Notes under the pieces: generated by a model
Databases searched by the model: none
What the model was told of the DNA's origin: nothing
The model's input: only the letters and a program-made list of their open reading frames with translations
Origin: Pictodentalium vernedei
Lineage: Eukaryota > Mollusca > Scaphopoda > Dentaliida > Dentaliidae
Length of the DNA stretch: 64,000 nt
Reading direction: 5' to 3'
NCBI GenBank assembly: GCA_031216915.1
Contig: CM062293.1
Span: 154,016,285-154,080,284 of the forward strand
In this document: piece by piece, positions 12,401-27,135 of the stretch
Layout of the letters: every line of letters begins with the position of its first letter
Numbering within the stretch: the stretch's first letter is position 1
Made by a program: the position numbers and the translations under genes

Positions 12401-15400
12401 TTCTTTTCGTGTTCGATAAAGGGTTAAGCCAAACGTATTCATCTACAAAATCTGAAAATTTATCAACGCACGAACCTTGAAACACTTGAACCACTTCAAA
12501 TTTGATTCACGTGTCACCTGAATTCGTGTGTTACTTTGGAAGGAAAGGTATAAGTTATTTGTCATTGGTCGAAATTTTTGCGAAGGTTTATTCGTGGGCA
12601 GAGAAACGTATTCAGTATGGGTGGGGAGAAATCTATCAAAATAGTAAGATGTTTCAAACACAAAAGGAGCATGGGCTAATCAGAAGAAAGCTACGGCTGT
12701 TGCTAGAGGTTTAAAAGGCAAGTTGTCTAACGAGGAACATAGGCGCAGTTTCTGCGTTCAAATGCTGCGTTCTCGGAGTATGAACGTGTGATACGCGTGT
12801 TAAGTTGCATAGAGTGCGTGGCACTTCATACAAAAACTTAATTCTTTGAAACCTAGTGGTATCTTCTATATCAGTTCAATGGCAGCAACGGGAAGAGTTC
12901 ATATTCTTTATTTGGAGGTAGACCAATTAATATTTTCAATGTCCAGCCCTGGGGTTGCACGTTGAAAATATTGATTGGTCTACACCACACCTTCACTCAA
13001 AAGTCAACCGACTTAATGAAATTATGAAGTATCGTGTTCCTAGTCCAGAAAAGCGTCCTCTGGCGTTCAAAGGGTTAACATGCTCATCCCACATTTATAC
13101 TCCAATAATACGATACATAATTCATTCTAATTGTTATAATTTAATTCAGAGTGTTCATTGTTAGGCTCGGGAAAAGACTATTGTTTTTCTACGGATTATT
13201 TTTTTTTTTCCGCACATTTTGTCCATACCATTCAGAAGCCATTTTCGTACCGATTTTCACACAATTTTGCACACGCATAGAGGGGCAAAACATCTAAAAA
13301 TGAAATGTAGCGGAATTTTCGATTTAACCCTTATTTTGCCAGAATTAGCAAAAAACTGTCAAAATTAAGGTTAATAGGCACTTTTTCGAACCGCGTCTTG
13401 TAGATTTTTTTTAAACATTCATCATTGTTAGACCTGTCTGTGACACGGCCATTAATATACAAGAGATATTACGCTATACATATGTTAACCCTCCATAGAC
13501 TGTCAAACATCGAAATTTTGATGAAATTGGCTGTTTTCGGACCCATAGAGCACGCAAACGATATACGAGAGATAAATATAACTTTATTGGAAGTAGAATT
13601 TCACCATGGATCATTTGTGTAAGTAATAAGGGTATTCAAAAAACCAAGTGTTAACCCGTTTTGGGCTGGTTAAACTGCAATACCCCTCGAAAGCTAAAAA
13701 TATCATGTTTGCTGTGGATTTCTCTGAACAAATCTTGTAGATTTTCAAGAAAAAATAACCACGCGCAGGTCTTTGTGTGACAATAGAAGTTGGATGGACA
13801 AAATACTCCAGTGAGCATTTGTTAACCCTCCACGGGATGCTAAAAGTCAAGATTTTGATAAAAAGGGTTGTTTTTGGACACCAACAGCACCCAGTGGGTA
13901 CGCCACAAAGAAAAGTGCCTTATTTTATCGAGCGCACAATTTATATGGAAACATTTTTGTTTGTAGTACGGGTATTCAAAAGTCGAAGTCTTAACCCATT
14001 TTGGACAGGCTAAAGAGAGATACCTCTTAAAAGCTTAAAATTTCCATTTTCTGTGCATTTCTCTAAAACACGCAGGTCTTTGTGTGATATTACAAGTTGC
14101 ATGGACAAAATATTCCGATGAGCCTTTATTCACCCTCTGTAGGCTGCCGAGTATAATAATTTTGTTGAAATGGGCTGTTTTCGGACACGTACAGCACCCA
14201 ATTTATACCCGAGAGATAAACATAATCACCTTTGTTGGAAGTGGATTTCACCGATGACCATTTTTGTAAGGGTATTCAAAAAACCAAGCGTTAACCCCTT
14301 TTGGGGTGGTCAATAGCGATACCCATCCACATCTTAAAAAAATCAGGTTTTCCCTGGATTTCTTTACAAACATCTTGTAGGGTTTTCAAAAGAAAATGGC
14401 CATTGATAGGTCTTGTTGTCACATTACCAGTTGCATAGATAAATTATTCCGGTAAGCATTTGTTAACCCTCCATGGGCTGCTAAATGTCAAAATTTGGAA
14501 AAAATAGTCTGTTTTTGCACACCAACAACATCAAATGGGAATCCCACAGAGAAACATGGCTTCTTTTACCGGACGCAAATCTGATAGAGAAAACATTTTG
14601 TAAGTAGTAAGGGTATTCAAAAATCGAGGTCTTAACCCATTTTCGACTGGTTAAGGAGATATACCTCTTAAAAGCTTAAAATTTCCGTTTTCTGTGGATT
14701 TCTAAAAAAATCGAGTACGTTTTCAAAAAACAATTGACAATTCGCAGGTCTTGGAGTGACATTACAAGTTGCATGGACAAAATATTCCGGTAAGCAGCAA
14801 TTGTTAACCCTCCAGAGGCTCCCAAGCATAGACATCTTGAGAAAATGGGCTGTTCTTGGGCACCAATAACACCCAATGTGTACCTGCGAGATAAACAAAA
14901 CATCATTCATTGGAAGGTAATGAAAGTATTCAGAAAACCAAGCATTAACCCCTTTAGGGCTGGTTACAGAGCGATAACCCTCAAAAGGTTAAATATTCAT
15001 GTTATCCAAGGATTTCTCTAAAAACATCTCGTAGATTGTCAAGAAAAGTTGGCCATTCTCAAATCTTAGTATAACATTGCAAGTTGCATGCACAAAATAT
15101 TCCAGTAAGTATTTGTAAACCCTATGCAGGTTTTCAAACATCAAAATTTTGTTAAAATGGGCTGTGTTTGCGAACCCACAGCACCGAAACTCAAGAGGAG
15201 ATATCAACATAAGTGGAAGCAGAATTCACTGAGAAGTATTTTTGTAAGTACATGTAATAGGGGTATTCAAAAAACAACCCTTAACCGTTTTGGGTTGGAT
15301 AAACAATGATACCCATCAAAGGCTTAAAATCCATGTTCTCCCTGGATTTTACTGAAAACATCTTGTAGATTTTTCAGATAAAATGGCCATTCAGAGTTCT

Positions 15401-18400
15401 TGGTGAAACATAACAAGTTGCAAGGAAAAATATTCCTGTTAGCACTTGTATAAACCTTCTACCAGCTGCCAGACATCAATATTTGGATATATTTGAGATA
15501 AAAATGGACAATTTTCAAATAGTCACAGCACTCATTGGGCTTGTCTCCAACAAACATAACTCCTTTTGTCGGTCATTAACTTGTCGGACGGCGATATTGA
15601 TATTAACGCTCTCCACTATTAATGAACATTTTTTTATCAAACTGAGTCATTTGAGACTACTATACCCACCTTTCTCATAACATCAATAAACGAACTTCAG
15701 TGAGACAGTTAAAAACAATTCATCAGACACTCTGGGGTCATGAAAAATCATGGAATCTCATCTGGAAAAGCCATGATTCTCCAGAATCATAAAGTCTAAT
15801 ATTATAATGTACTCTTACGAGGCCGAAGTATCCATCGTTTATATCCATCATTTATATTGTTGCAGTCATTTCAACTTTTGTGCACACGCCGGCTTTATTA
15901 TGTTCAACAACGGCTAACATACGCGGCCTCAAATATTAATGAGATAAACCAGTGAGAACAACCCACGCGAATACGAACTAACAGCCCACCTACATTCGAC
16001 GAGAATCCGAGAATTGATTACGCAAAGATTTGCCCAACAAAACCAGCGAGAATCCACGGAGATTCTCGCTGGACCTCTGCTAGGATTCGCGTGAAAAGAA
16101 TTTAGTCAATTTTCCCCTTTATTTAACATAGCGGAAGCAAATTAACAAAAACAAGACTAACTCAATCTGAAATATCCTGAAGCTTTGTCAATGAAGTTGT
16201 TCAAATATGGCTGTCATTGAAACCGGCTCAATGAGCAAGTTCCAATGACAGCCATATATGTATTGTTTTATTGGTAAATATTGTTTCATTTTTTTTAAAT
16301 GTCAAATTCGGTTTATGTTTTGAAAATTAAAAAGCTATAGTGAGTAAAACTATGGTGACCTCATGGGATCCTGGGACACTCATGCCAGGTATGGGTTCTC
16401 GCAACCATTTACGCAAGAATCCAAATGGTTCTCCCAAATTTAGATGAAAGGTAAGCCCTGAGTTATGGAAAAATTAACCTGGACAAAAACATTTGCAAGC
16501 AAACCTGGTACAACCCGATGCTTCATTAAGTACAATTTTGCTGATGATTTTTATTACCTGGTAAACACATGCGTGGAGATCACTGCTCACACATGGATTA
16601 CGACCAGTCCACGGCAACAGTACTGTACCAACAATTATTAATTAGATGCCAAGATTTTGTCTGGAATTTGCCTTATTGACACGTATTTGATATTTGATAT
16701 ATATTTTATTCACCAGCATACAAATTTACAAAAGACTAAACATAAAGTACATGAAATCAGAACATTTACAATATATAAATACAGTTGACACTATATTACA
16801 AATCCGTCAGTACTTCATTCGTATACTTGTAGGGTAAGGCATAGCCAGATTGGCTGTCTTCCTGCCTTCCCTCATGTAGGAAAGAGATAGAGCATTGAGA
16901 TATGAAAGAGAAAAATAGAGTGAAATAGAAAGACTAAGGGGGTAGAAAAAATGAAGAAGTTCTAATGCAACATGGTAAATTCCCATTATCTTCTTTTAAG
17001 AATAGCTCGAATAAATCATGTGTTGGTGATGCGAGTGGTGGTCGGAGCCCAGTTGAGCTAGGCACATGAAACGGACTTCACCATTCCTTTATTTATGCGT
17101 ATACAGAGTGAGAGGCAAACTGCTAATAAAAAAATAAAAAAATAAAAAAAAAATAAAAAATAAAAAAAAACAAAAAAACATGGGGAAGACCGAATCAAAA
17201 GCCAGCTGGGACGAGAATACCAGACAAATTACGTTGAGAATGAGTTTCCAATACATCCTGAGAGCTTGTTAATCCAGGTAGTATCCTGTTGAAAAGTCGA
17301 CGAAAGTCGGTATAAACTAGTGAGAGGCGGTACAAAACCGGGGATGCAACTAGATAGCACAATCTGGGCAGTAGGGATTAGAACAGGAGATATTGTTTGA
17401 GTATGTCGAAAGCAATCTTGTAATTAGCGTTTTTTTTTAACTTCTTCCTGTTTTTTATTGCCCTGATATCCCTTTCTAGTTCGTTCCATAGTTTAGGAAA
17501 TGCAAAAACAGGCAGCTTATCTAATGTTTTTGTTCTAGTTCTGTGTATATATAAAAGGTCCGTTTGGCGTGTGCTAACATTGTTTTGGTTATTTACAGAA
17601 GGAAAAAAATTCGCAAATGATGCCGGGAGATTTCCATTTTGCCAGTCAAACATAAACAGATAGACATGCAAATTATACAAATCCTTTATCTTTAAAATTC
17701 CGTCTTTAGTAAACAGTGGGTCAGTATGAGCATTATATTTCTTATTATTTATGATTCGTAATGATCGTTTTTGTAGTTTAAACAGTCGATTACAAGCTTT
17801 AGAGCCTCCCCATAACGGAATTCCGTATATAAAGTGACTTTGTATTAAGGTAAAATATAAAGTTTTCATAACTCTGTGAGGAAGAATTTTTTTCACTTTA
17901 CTTAGAATGAGATTGGCAAAGGCAACTTTCGAGCAGATTTGGGATATGTGTCCATTGTAGGTTAGATTTTCGTCGATATTTATGCCCAGGAATTTTACTG
18001 ATTTTTCGTTCTGCCTGTTGCCAACTTTGTCGATAATCTGATTATTAATACATATATTCTCATGGGAAGTATTTTTTTGTGGGATGGATTGATAATTATA
18101 TATTTCGTTTTCTTCGGGTTCAAAACTAAGTGGTTGGCGGAGCACCAATTGAATATTTTTTGCAGTTCCTCGTTGAATTCTTCGATCAGCGGGTTTATCT
18201 CTACTCCAGACTTGTATCCCGAGGTATCATCTGCAAACGATAGAACATTTAATGTTGTTGAATTATTTATATCGTTTATGTAAACAAGAAAGAGGATGGG
18301 GCCTAATATTGAACCTTGTGGTACCCCACATGTTATTTCGGCTAAGTTCGATTTACTGTCACCAAGGAAGACACACTGTGTCCTGTTCTGAAGGTAGCTT

Positions 18401-21400
18401 TTGAACCAGTGATTAGCATTGCCTCTTATTCCATAATGTTCTAATTTTTGAAGTAATATCTCGTGGCTTATGGTATCAAAGGCCTTAGAGAGATCCAAGA
18501 ATAAGGCTAGTGTACTGTCTTTACTAACTTTGTTATTTTCTGTGGCTATATGTTTTAACAAATGCATAACAGGATGCACTGTACTGTGATGTTTCCTAAA
18601 GCCGTATTGGTGAGGATAGAGAATGTCGAATTTGTTTAAAAAATTTGTGAGTCTTATAAACATAATTTTTTCTAGGATTTTTGAAAAAACAGGCAAAATG
18701 CTGATTGGTCTATAGTTCGTGAAATTGTTTTCATCACCTGCTTTAAAAATTGGGGTAACCTTAGCAATTTTCATTCTGTCAGGAACTGTACCCTGGTTGA
18801 ATGAATTGTTCATTATATGCGCGAGTGGGGTGGCAATGAAGTTTATTGAGTGTTTGAGGATACTCGTCGATACATTTTCACAGTCTTGGCTTAATTTAGG
18901 TTTCATTGAATTTACGATATTCGTTATTTCAGAAGGCGACGTCGGTGTAATAAATATGTTTTGGGGTTGTCTAGTATTCAGGTACTCGTCAAATGACTTT
19001 TGGGGGTTGGATATCAGTTGTGAAGTCTGATTGCCTATGTTTGCAAAGAAGTTATTAAATTCCTGTGCAATGTCCTTTGGCGTATCTATTTTTTTGTCAC
19101 CAAGATTGAAGAAAGAAGGTAGGGATTTCTTATTTTTGTTCCTATTTAATGCATTATTCAAAACTTGCCACGTTTTACGCATGTTGTTCTTGTTTTCGAT
19201 GAAGATTTGTTCATAATAGATAGCTTTGCTTTGCTTTCGAATTCTGTTAAATACCCGGCTGTAATTCTTGTAATTCCTAACATTAAATTCTGAGGGAGAT
19301 CGCAACTTCTTGTTGAAAAATTTATTTTTGTTATTGGATGAAACTAAAAGACCTTTGGTCATCCACGGCTGTCGTTTTATGAATTTCTTATTTGGTTTGA
19401 GGCTTTTTAAAGGGAAGGCTGATTCGAAGGCATTCAAGTAGATATTCAAGAAGTTATCATAAGCTATATTGGGACAGTCTGCCTCCATAACTGAAGAAAA
19501 GTCGCTTTGAGACAGCAACGACTTAAAAAGTTCTATACTTCTGTAATTTATTTTCCTGGAGAGAAGGGGTTTTAAACATTCAGGTTTTGTATGGGCTAAT
19601 TCAATATAAAAAAATCCAAAGTGGTCTGAAACATCGGTTAGGAATATTCCAGATTTGAATTGATTAGAAATAGAGTTGGAAAAGATGTGGTCTATCAGCG
19701 TTGCTGAACGGTCTGTTACTCTGGTTGGTTTGGTGATAACAAGTGTGAAGCCTTCACTAAACATCATGTCAATAAATAAGTCTGTTTTAAGATGAGAAGC
19801 TACTTTTAAAAGGTCAATATTGAAGTCGCCCATAATCAGGGCTGTTTTCTTTTCCTTATTAATTATATCTGTTAAATAGTTCATTTTTGAATGGAATAAG
19901 TCTATATCTGCTTTTGGTGCCGTATTTGGTCTGTATATTACGCCAATTATTTTTGTCGAAAGTTTTGACTTTAATTCAACAAAGATAGACTCAAATACAT
20001 GAGGTATAAAAACGGACAGATCTTTACGAACACTGAATGAAATTTCATTTTTTATGAACAGCCCAACACCTCCACGCCTGTCGTCGTCACTGGGCCTTAT
20101 GTTTGTTAATAAGGGGTGATATCCTTCTAGATTGTAAGAAACATTTGAGGGGACTTGAAAGATTTCTGTAAGTCCAATGACATCGAATGTGTTTTCTTCA
20201 TTATTCAGGTCGGAGAGTAGGTGATGTAGTGGATCCCAATGGGCATTTAGACTTTGGCAATTGATGTGAAATGCCGAGAAAGATCCACGCACCCCCACCA
20301 AGTTCACTAACCAATTCACTAGGCAGGAGGTACTTACATTCTGTATTGTTAAAAATGGACGTAGAGTCATTGTCTTCGGGAGACCTCCCAATTTTATCAT
20401 TCAGTAGGAGACCAAAGTCATATTCGGGATTAGTCTGGATCTCGTCCAAATTGATACTACCCGCCATGATATCCAAACCGACCACTAACAACACGAACGC
20501 ACGAGCAAAAGAGAGGGGTTAGTACAGATGCAACTTCATCGAGCACAATGTATTTAGTACCTGGTCTAGAGAAGATAATGTGAGTCAATATTTCATCAGT
20601 ACTGTTAAATGATAATAACAGTTGACACAATGTTGCATAATATAGAGCAAGGAAAAATATAAATAAAAAATATGTACAAGAGGTAATTTCTAGCATTCAA
20701 GGATGGTGTCCTGAATATGAATGTTCTCTGGTTTTTATTATTCGAGTCAACAATGTGGCAACTAGGATAACACCTGATTACTGATTTCCGTTTCACATTT
20801 TCTATTTGTGCCAATGTCAGTTCTCGTATAAGCCAATTTCGAAACCGCCATCCCGGCCCTCAATCCATGCAAGGTCACAGGTCGCGAGGTATAAACATTC
20901 CAAGAAAACGCGTTATTAGCAATGAAATCGCACTGTTTACACCTCGCGACCCGCGACCCCGCACAGATCAAAGTCCAAAGATGGCAGTTTCGAAATTGGC
21001 TTATTGGTGTCATCCTAGTGGCTGCTGAACGGTTATTGCATTGACTATCGTGGAATGAGGATTGCAAAAAAGTCGTCACTTCTCCTTATAGAGGTGTTTT
21101 GTACATCTTTTTAATTACAGTGTCTTGGAGAGTGCCACACAGTTTGTTGGGGAGGGGGTAGTGACATCACACATTATCCACCAGACATCTTAACAGAAAA
21201 CATTTTATGCAAAATAGTATGGTTACAATTTATTTCGGGGGGAGAGGGGCATCACACATTATCCACCAGGTTGAAGAAAATGATATCAGTTCTCCATATA
21301 GGGGCGATAGATTGTGTTGAAGAGTACAACAAAATACTCTCCACCACAATGGCACAGAACAAGTTGCATAGCATATCATAAACAATGACGTACTTGTTGA

Positions 21401-21518
21401 TATTTTGCATAATTTTTTTTTTTTTTTTTTTTATTTATGTAAAAGTGATAGAATATAATTTATTGGGCACATCACCCAGTATCCACAAGATTAAAACAGT
21501 GACATCAGTTCTCCACAT

Positions 21519-21556
<38 letters not shown>

Positions 21557-24500
21557 ATGATTGTTCACATACAGTGCATTGGAGACTGCCACAAGACACT
21601 CTCCACTGCACTGGAACAGAACAATTTGCTCAGCATATCAGCCACAATGACATACCCGTAGATTCTTTACATAGTTTTGGGTTTTTTGTAGAAATATTTT
21701 CTTACAATTCTTTTTTTTCAAGCGGGGAGGGGGGGGGGGACATCACACATTATCTACCAGGTTTGTTGGAGAAGTTGGTTACAATTTATATTATCCACCA
21801 GGTTGCACAATTTACTTGGTGGGGAGGGGGGGGGGGGACATCACGCAGTATCTGCTTTGTTGCAAAAATGACATCAGTTCTCCATATAATGGTGTGTTTT
21901 TTATGTTTTCTTCAGTTGGAGTGCATTGGAGAGTACAACAAGACACTCCCATCCACAGCGGAACAAAACAATCTGCACAAAATAAAAAAAAACAGTGAAA
22001 TACCTGTAGATTCTTTGCAAAACACTCCCTTTTTCACTTGCGAAAACTGCTCCGCTCCACCGCAGACGAGAATGTCCCGTTGCACTCTCCAATGCTCCAA
22101 TGTTTTATTGGGGGGGGGGGGGGGAGGGGGTGTGGCACACATTATTGACCAGATTTTATCAATAACATCAGTTGGATCAGAAACGAAATAAAAAAAAAAC
22201 AAAAAAAACCAGTGAAATACCTGTAGATTCTTTACAAAACACTTCCTTTTTTATTTGCGAAATTGCTCCGTTCAACCGCAGACGAGAATGTCCCGCTGCA
22301 CTCTCCAATGCTTCAATGTTTTATTGTGGGGGGGGGGGGGGGGGGTATGGCACGCATTATCGACCAGATTTTATCAATAACATCAGTTGGATCAGAAACA
22401 ATATAATACCAGTACATTCTTTTCACACAACCCTTTTATGTAGAATTGTTTGGTTACAATTTATAGGGGGGAGAGGGGTGCTGGCATCACACATTATCCA
22501 CTAGTTTGCAACAGTGACTTCAGTTATCCACAGAAAAGGTTACATTTGTTTTGAGGTGGGTGGGTGGGGGGGGGGGGGGGGGGTTATCTTCGGTTATCAA
22601 GCAGGTTGCAACAATGACATCAGTTCACCCAATAGTGATGTTATGTGCATAATTGTTCAGTTCCATTGCCCCTAAGAGTACAACAAGACACTCTCCACTA
22701 CATTGGAACAAAACAATTTTCACAGCATGTCAGAAACAATGATATACCAGTACATTCTTTATATAAGACTTGTTTATGTAGAATTGACAGTTACAATGTA
22801 TTTTTCATGGGGGGGGGGGGGGGCATCACATACCAGTACATTCTTTATATAAAACTTTTTTATGTAGAATTGCTTGGTTACAATGCATTGGGTGTGGGGG
22901 CATCACACAGTTATTCGCCTGGTTCAAAAATGACATCAGTTCTTCATGTAGTAGTGTTTTGTATGTCTGTTCAGTTATAGTAGTGTATTTGAGAATACAA
23001 CAAGACACTCTCCACTACAATGGAACAAGACAATCTACACTGAATATCAAATGCAATGACAAAATTGTTTACATAACCTTTTTTGTAGACTTTGAGAGGG
23101 GGGAGGGCATCACATATTATCCATCAGGATAATTATTACTTGTCAGGTATTTTGTAGAATTTGGGAGGGGGAGGGGGGGGTGGGGCTTCACATATTATCC
23201 ATCAGGATAATTATTACCTATCAGGTTGCAGAAATGGCATCAATTCTCCATGTAGGGTGTTTTTGTATGTTTGTTCAGTTACAGTGTCTTGGAGAGTGCC
23301 ATAAGGCACTATCCACTACATTGGAACAAAACAATTTGTACAGCATATCAGAAACAATGACATGTCTGTTGATTCTTTACATAATTTTTGTTTTATGTAA
23401 AACTGTATGGTTCCAGTTTTTATTATTTTTTTTGGGGGGGGGGGGATGGAACATCACACACCATCCACCAGGTTGCAGCAATGACAAAGACATCAGATCT
23501 CCATACAGAGGTGTATTGTGTGTAAATGTTCAGTTACAGTGCCCTGGAGAGTAGAACATGACTCTCTCCACTTATCAACTTTGACAAAAGAGAGAGTAGC
23601 ACATGACACTCTCCACTACACTGGAACAGAACAATTTTCACAGCATATCAGAAACAATGATATACCAGTCCATTCTTTATATAAATCTTGTTTATGTAGA
23701 ATACAAGACACTCTACACTACAATGGGACAAGACAATCTACACTGAATATCAAAAACAATAACAAAATTGTTTACATAACCTTTTTTGTAGACTTTGGGA
23801 GGGGGAGGGCATCACATATTATCCATCAGGATAATTATTACCTATCAGGTTGCAGAAATGGCATCAGTTCTCCATGTAGGGTGTTTTTGTATGTTTGTTC
23901 AGTTACAGTGTCTTGGAGAGTGCCATAAAGCACTCTCCACTACTTTGGAACAAAACAATTTGTACAGCATATCAGAAACAATGACATGTCTGTTGATTCT
24001 TTACATAATTTTTGTTTTATGTAAAACTCTATGGTTCCAGTTTTTATTTATTTTTTTTTTTTTTTTGGGGGGGGGGGGGGGATGGAACATCACACACCAT
24101 CCACCAGGTTGCAGCAATGACAAAGACATCAGATCTCCATACAGAGGTGTATTGTGTGTAAATGTTCAGTTACAGTGCCCTGGAGAGTAGAACATGACTC
24201 TCTCCACTTATCAGCTTTGACAAAGACATCAGATCTCCATACAGAGGTGTATTGTGTGTAAATGTTCAGTTACAGTGCCCTGGAGAGTAGCACATGACAC
24301 TCTCCACTACTCTGGAACAGAACAATTTTCACAGCATATCAGAAACAATGATATACCAGTCCATTCTTTATATAAATCTTGTTTATGTGGAATACAACAA
24401 GACACTCTACACTACAATGGAACAAGACAATCTACACTGAATATCAAAAACAATGACAAAATTGTTTACATAACCTTTTTTGTAGACTTTGGGAGGGGGA

Positions 24501-27092
24501 GGGCATCACATATTATCCATCAGGATAATTATTACCTATCAGGTTGCAGAAATGGCATCAATTCTCCATGTAGGGTGTTTTTGTATGTTTGTTCAGTTAC
24601 AGTGTCTTGGAGAGTGCCATAAGGCACTATCCACTACATTGGAACAAAACAATTTGTACAGCATATCAGAAACAATGACATGTCTGTTGATTCTTTACAT
24701 AATTTTTGTTTTATGTAAAACTGTATGGTTCCAGTTTTTATTTTTTTTTTTTGGGGGGGGGGGGGATGGAACATCACACACCATCCACCAGGTTGCAGCA
24801 ATGACAAAGACATCAGATCTCCATACAGAGGTGTATTGTGTGTAAATGTTCAGTTACAGTGCCCTGGAGAGTAGAACATGACTCCCTCCACTTATCAGCT
24901 TTGACAAAGACATCAGATCTCCATACAGAGGTGTATTGTGTGTAAATGTTCAGTTACAGTGCCCTGGAGAGTAGCACATGGCACTCTCCACTACACGTAT
25001 GTCAGTCTTGGCGGACATGGCGCCGATCTCTGTTGATACAGACTTGAACTCGCCCTGTACAGTAAAGTTACCCGGATAATTATCGAGCTTTTTTGGTCTC
25101 ATGTCGATAACTTGCTACCTCGGGCTAATATCGAGCCTGATATACCATCAAACAAGTAATAATCTCTTATTAGTCCAATTGCATGTAAAGTATGTAATGG
25201 ACAGTTTCTTGAGCTGGTTTATGTGACTACATGTAAACTGATATGCGGGGGCGGACTGGGTCAAGAAAAGCTACCGGAAAATGAACCAAGGCGGACACCG
25301 GACCCGGAGAAAATTTTGATTTTTCGAATCTGAGTGATCAATGGCAGTTCACACAGAGGGCATTTTGGTGCATTTTTGCATCTTTATCAACTATTTGGCA
25401 AGAATGGTATCAACAGGTGGGGGAGGGGGGGGGCACCGACCCGTTGGGCCGACAATAGTTCGGCCCAATGGGAGAAGATTTTGAATTTTCAAAATTAAAA
25501 GTATGCTATCTCCTTGAATCTGAGTGATCAGTGACAGACTAGACTGTAGGTATATCGAAATGTTCTCTATGTGAACTGTCATTGCAGTCCACATAGAGAA
25601 CATTTCAATTTACCGGCATTTTATGCAATCAAATCCATTTCGCCCGTTGCCCGTTTCACAAAAAATTCAGGTACCAACAGGTGTTGGGATGCATCCATTT
25701 GGGGGCCCCAGGGGACCACCCAAGAGGGGGCCCACCGAAAATATTCCCAGTGGATCGTTCCGCTAATCAGCTTCTGATGATGTGGTGCAAGCTCTTGGCG
25801 TTTAATGACTGGTTGTATTTTTGCTAATACATATTCATCAAAAGGGAGTAGAAAATAGTGGATGTGGTCTTAGAAATATTGCAACCCAGTTTGCTACTTA
25901 CAGTTCCATTTCTGTTCGCACAACCAGCATGACAAGGCGAATAATACGTCACTCCATTATCCACATCACAAACGGGTCGAAAAGATGAAGTATCGCAGTA
26001 ACAGTTATTAAGACAACTAGCGTTCTTAAGCGTATTTCCATATTTTACACCGACGGCATCCCAGTCAGCTCTTACGTCTTGTTGCGGACAACCCAGGAAG
26101 AAGAATATACCTTGGGATAGGAAATAAACACTCTGCAAAACAACCAACATTTTCATACAACCAGCAGGTGATATGTTGAATTTTGATATAATTTTTCCAC
26201 CAATGAACGCTCCCATTGATGCGGTCAGAATACCACAGCCACCTGTTGAAATAAAAAATAAGAATGAAATTAGAGCTACAAATAAACTACTGCTCGCTTC
26301 GTGGCAGCTGAAAGATGGGGTATTTTACTAAATTGTGCAATGTGGGAAAAGAGAGCTCCTCACTCTGGCAGGCTGACAACCTTACCATTGGCAAATGGGC
26401 TTATGGAAAGATTAATTCTTTACCCAATACGATGAGCAGACGACACTTGCACAAAATGCTTTAATAATAAGAATTTCATTTTTGTTCCTCAAAAACATAG
26501 TCGATGACTCCTCATTGGAATAAGCTAGACAAGGGTTTACAGGTGATGAATTTTAGACAAAACAATTGAAATAATAACAAATTCAAGGGCGATTGTTTGT
26601 GTTTGGCTCTAAGCGTGACTGTTGCGATGGGAAAAGAATTGAATCTTTATTCAACGTAATGGTAAACCCTCTAGCGTTATTAAACAAATCGCCATTGAAA
26701 ACTATTTTCTTCATTTATTGTTTCGAAAACATAGCTGATGACTCCTCATTGGAACTATTTCTGTTGACGTCATATTATCTCACACCACATGAAATATGTT
26801 TTTCAATTTCATTTTTTCAAGGTGTTGAATATGATAGGATCTTGGAAAAGAGTGAGTGACACATTGGACAATGATCTACTCTCATACAAGGATACTACCG
26901 TCCGTTCGAACAGTTCATGCATTTGATTCCAAGGAGGTTCGTCATTCGACGTTATTCCAAGTTCCATAATACTTGAAACAGGATACGCAGTCCTCTTTCC
27001 CTCTAGCCTCAAAAAAAATTCTGACTGAAAGAGTGGTACCATGAAAGTGAAGATGAAGACCTGAAAATCATGGTCCAATCGTAACAGATGAC

Positions 27093-27135
<43 letters not shown>

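Larger units (their letters stand above)
16690..20530 (-). mobile_element. Non-LTR retrotransposon, Jockey/CR1-like group
   Basis: The minus-strand element comprises an endonuclease/reverse-transcriptase frame (20467-17378), a 3' UTR of about 680 bp, and a probable 3' end near 16690-16712, where the sense strand reads aataaaatatatatcaaata with a short repeat tail instead of a long poly-A. No ORF1 is visible upstream, so the copy may be 5' truncated near 20530. It sits in the largest OATP intron in the same transcriptional direction as the gene. Confidence 0.8.

Noticed and set aside
13330-15700. CRISPR-like spaced repeats
   Set aside because: Repeats are long (about 327 bp), diverged and contiguous, in a eukaryotic intron; no direct repeat/spacer structure exists.
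18062-20522. Plus-strand frames over the retrotransposon
   Set aside because: They are antisense shadows of the endonuclease/reverse-transcriptase frame.
21385-24845. Many open frames of 90-270 codons on the plus strand
   Set aside because: They are translations of the tandem array, with Gly/Phe runs from poly-G/poly-T and the same peptides repeating with the DNA period.
25824-26216. Stand-alone Kazal-domain protein
   Set aside because: The frame reads through a good donor at 25901 and lacks its upstream membrane exons; it is one OATP exon.
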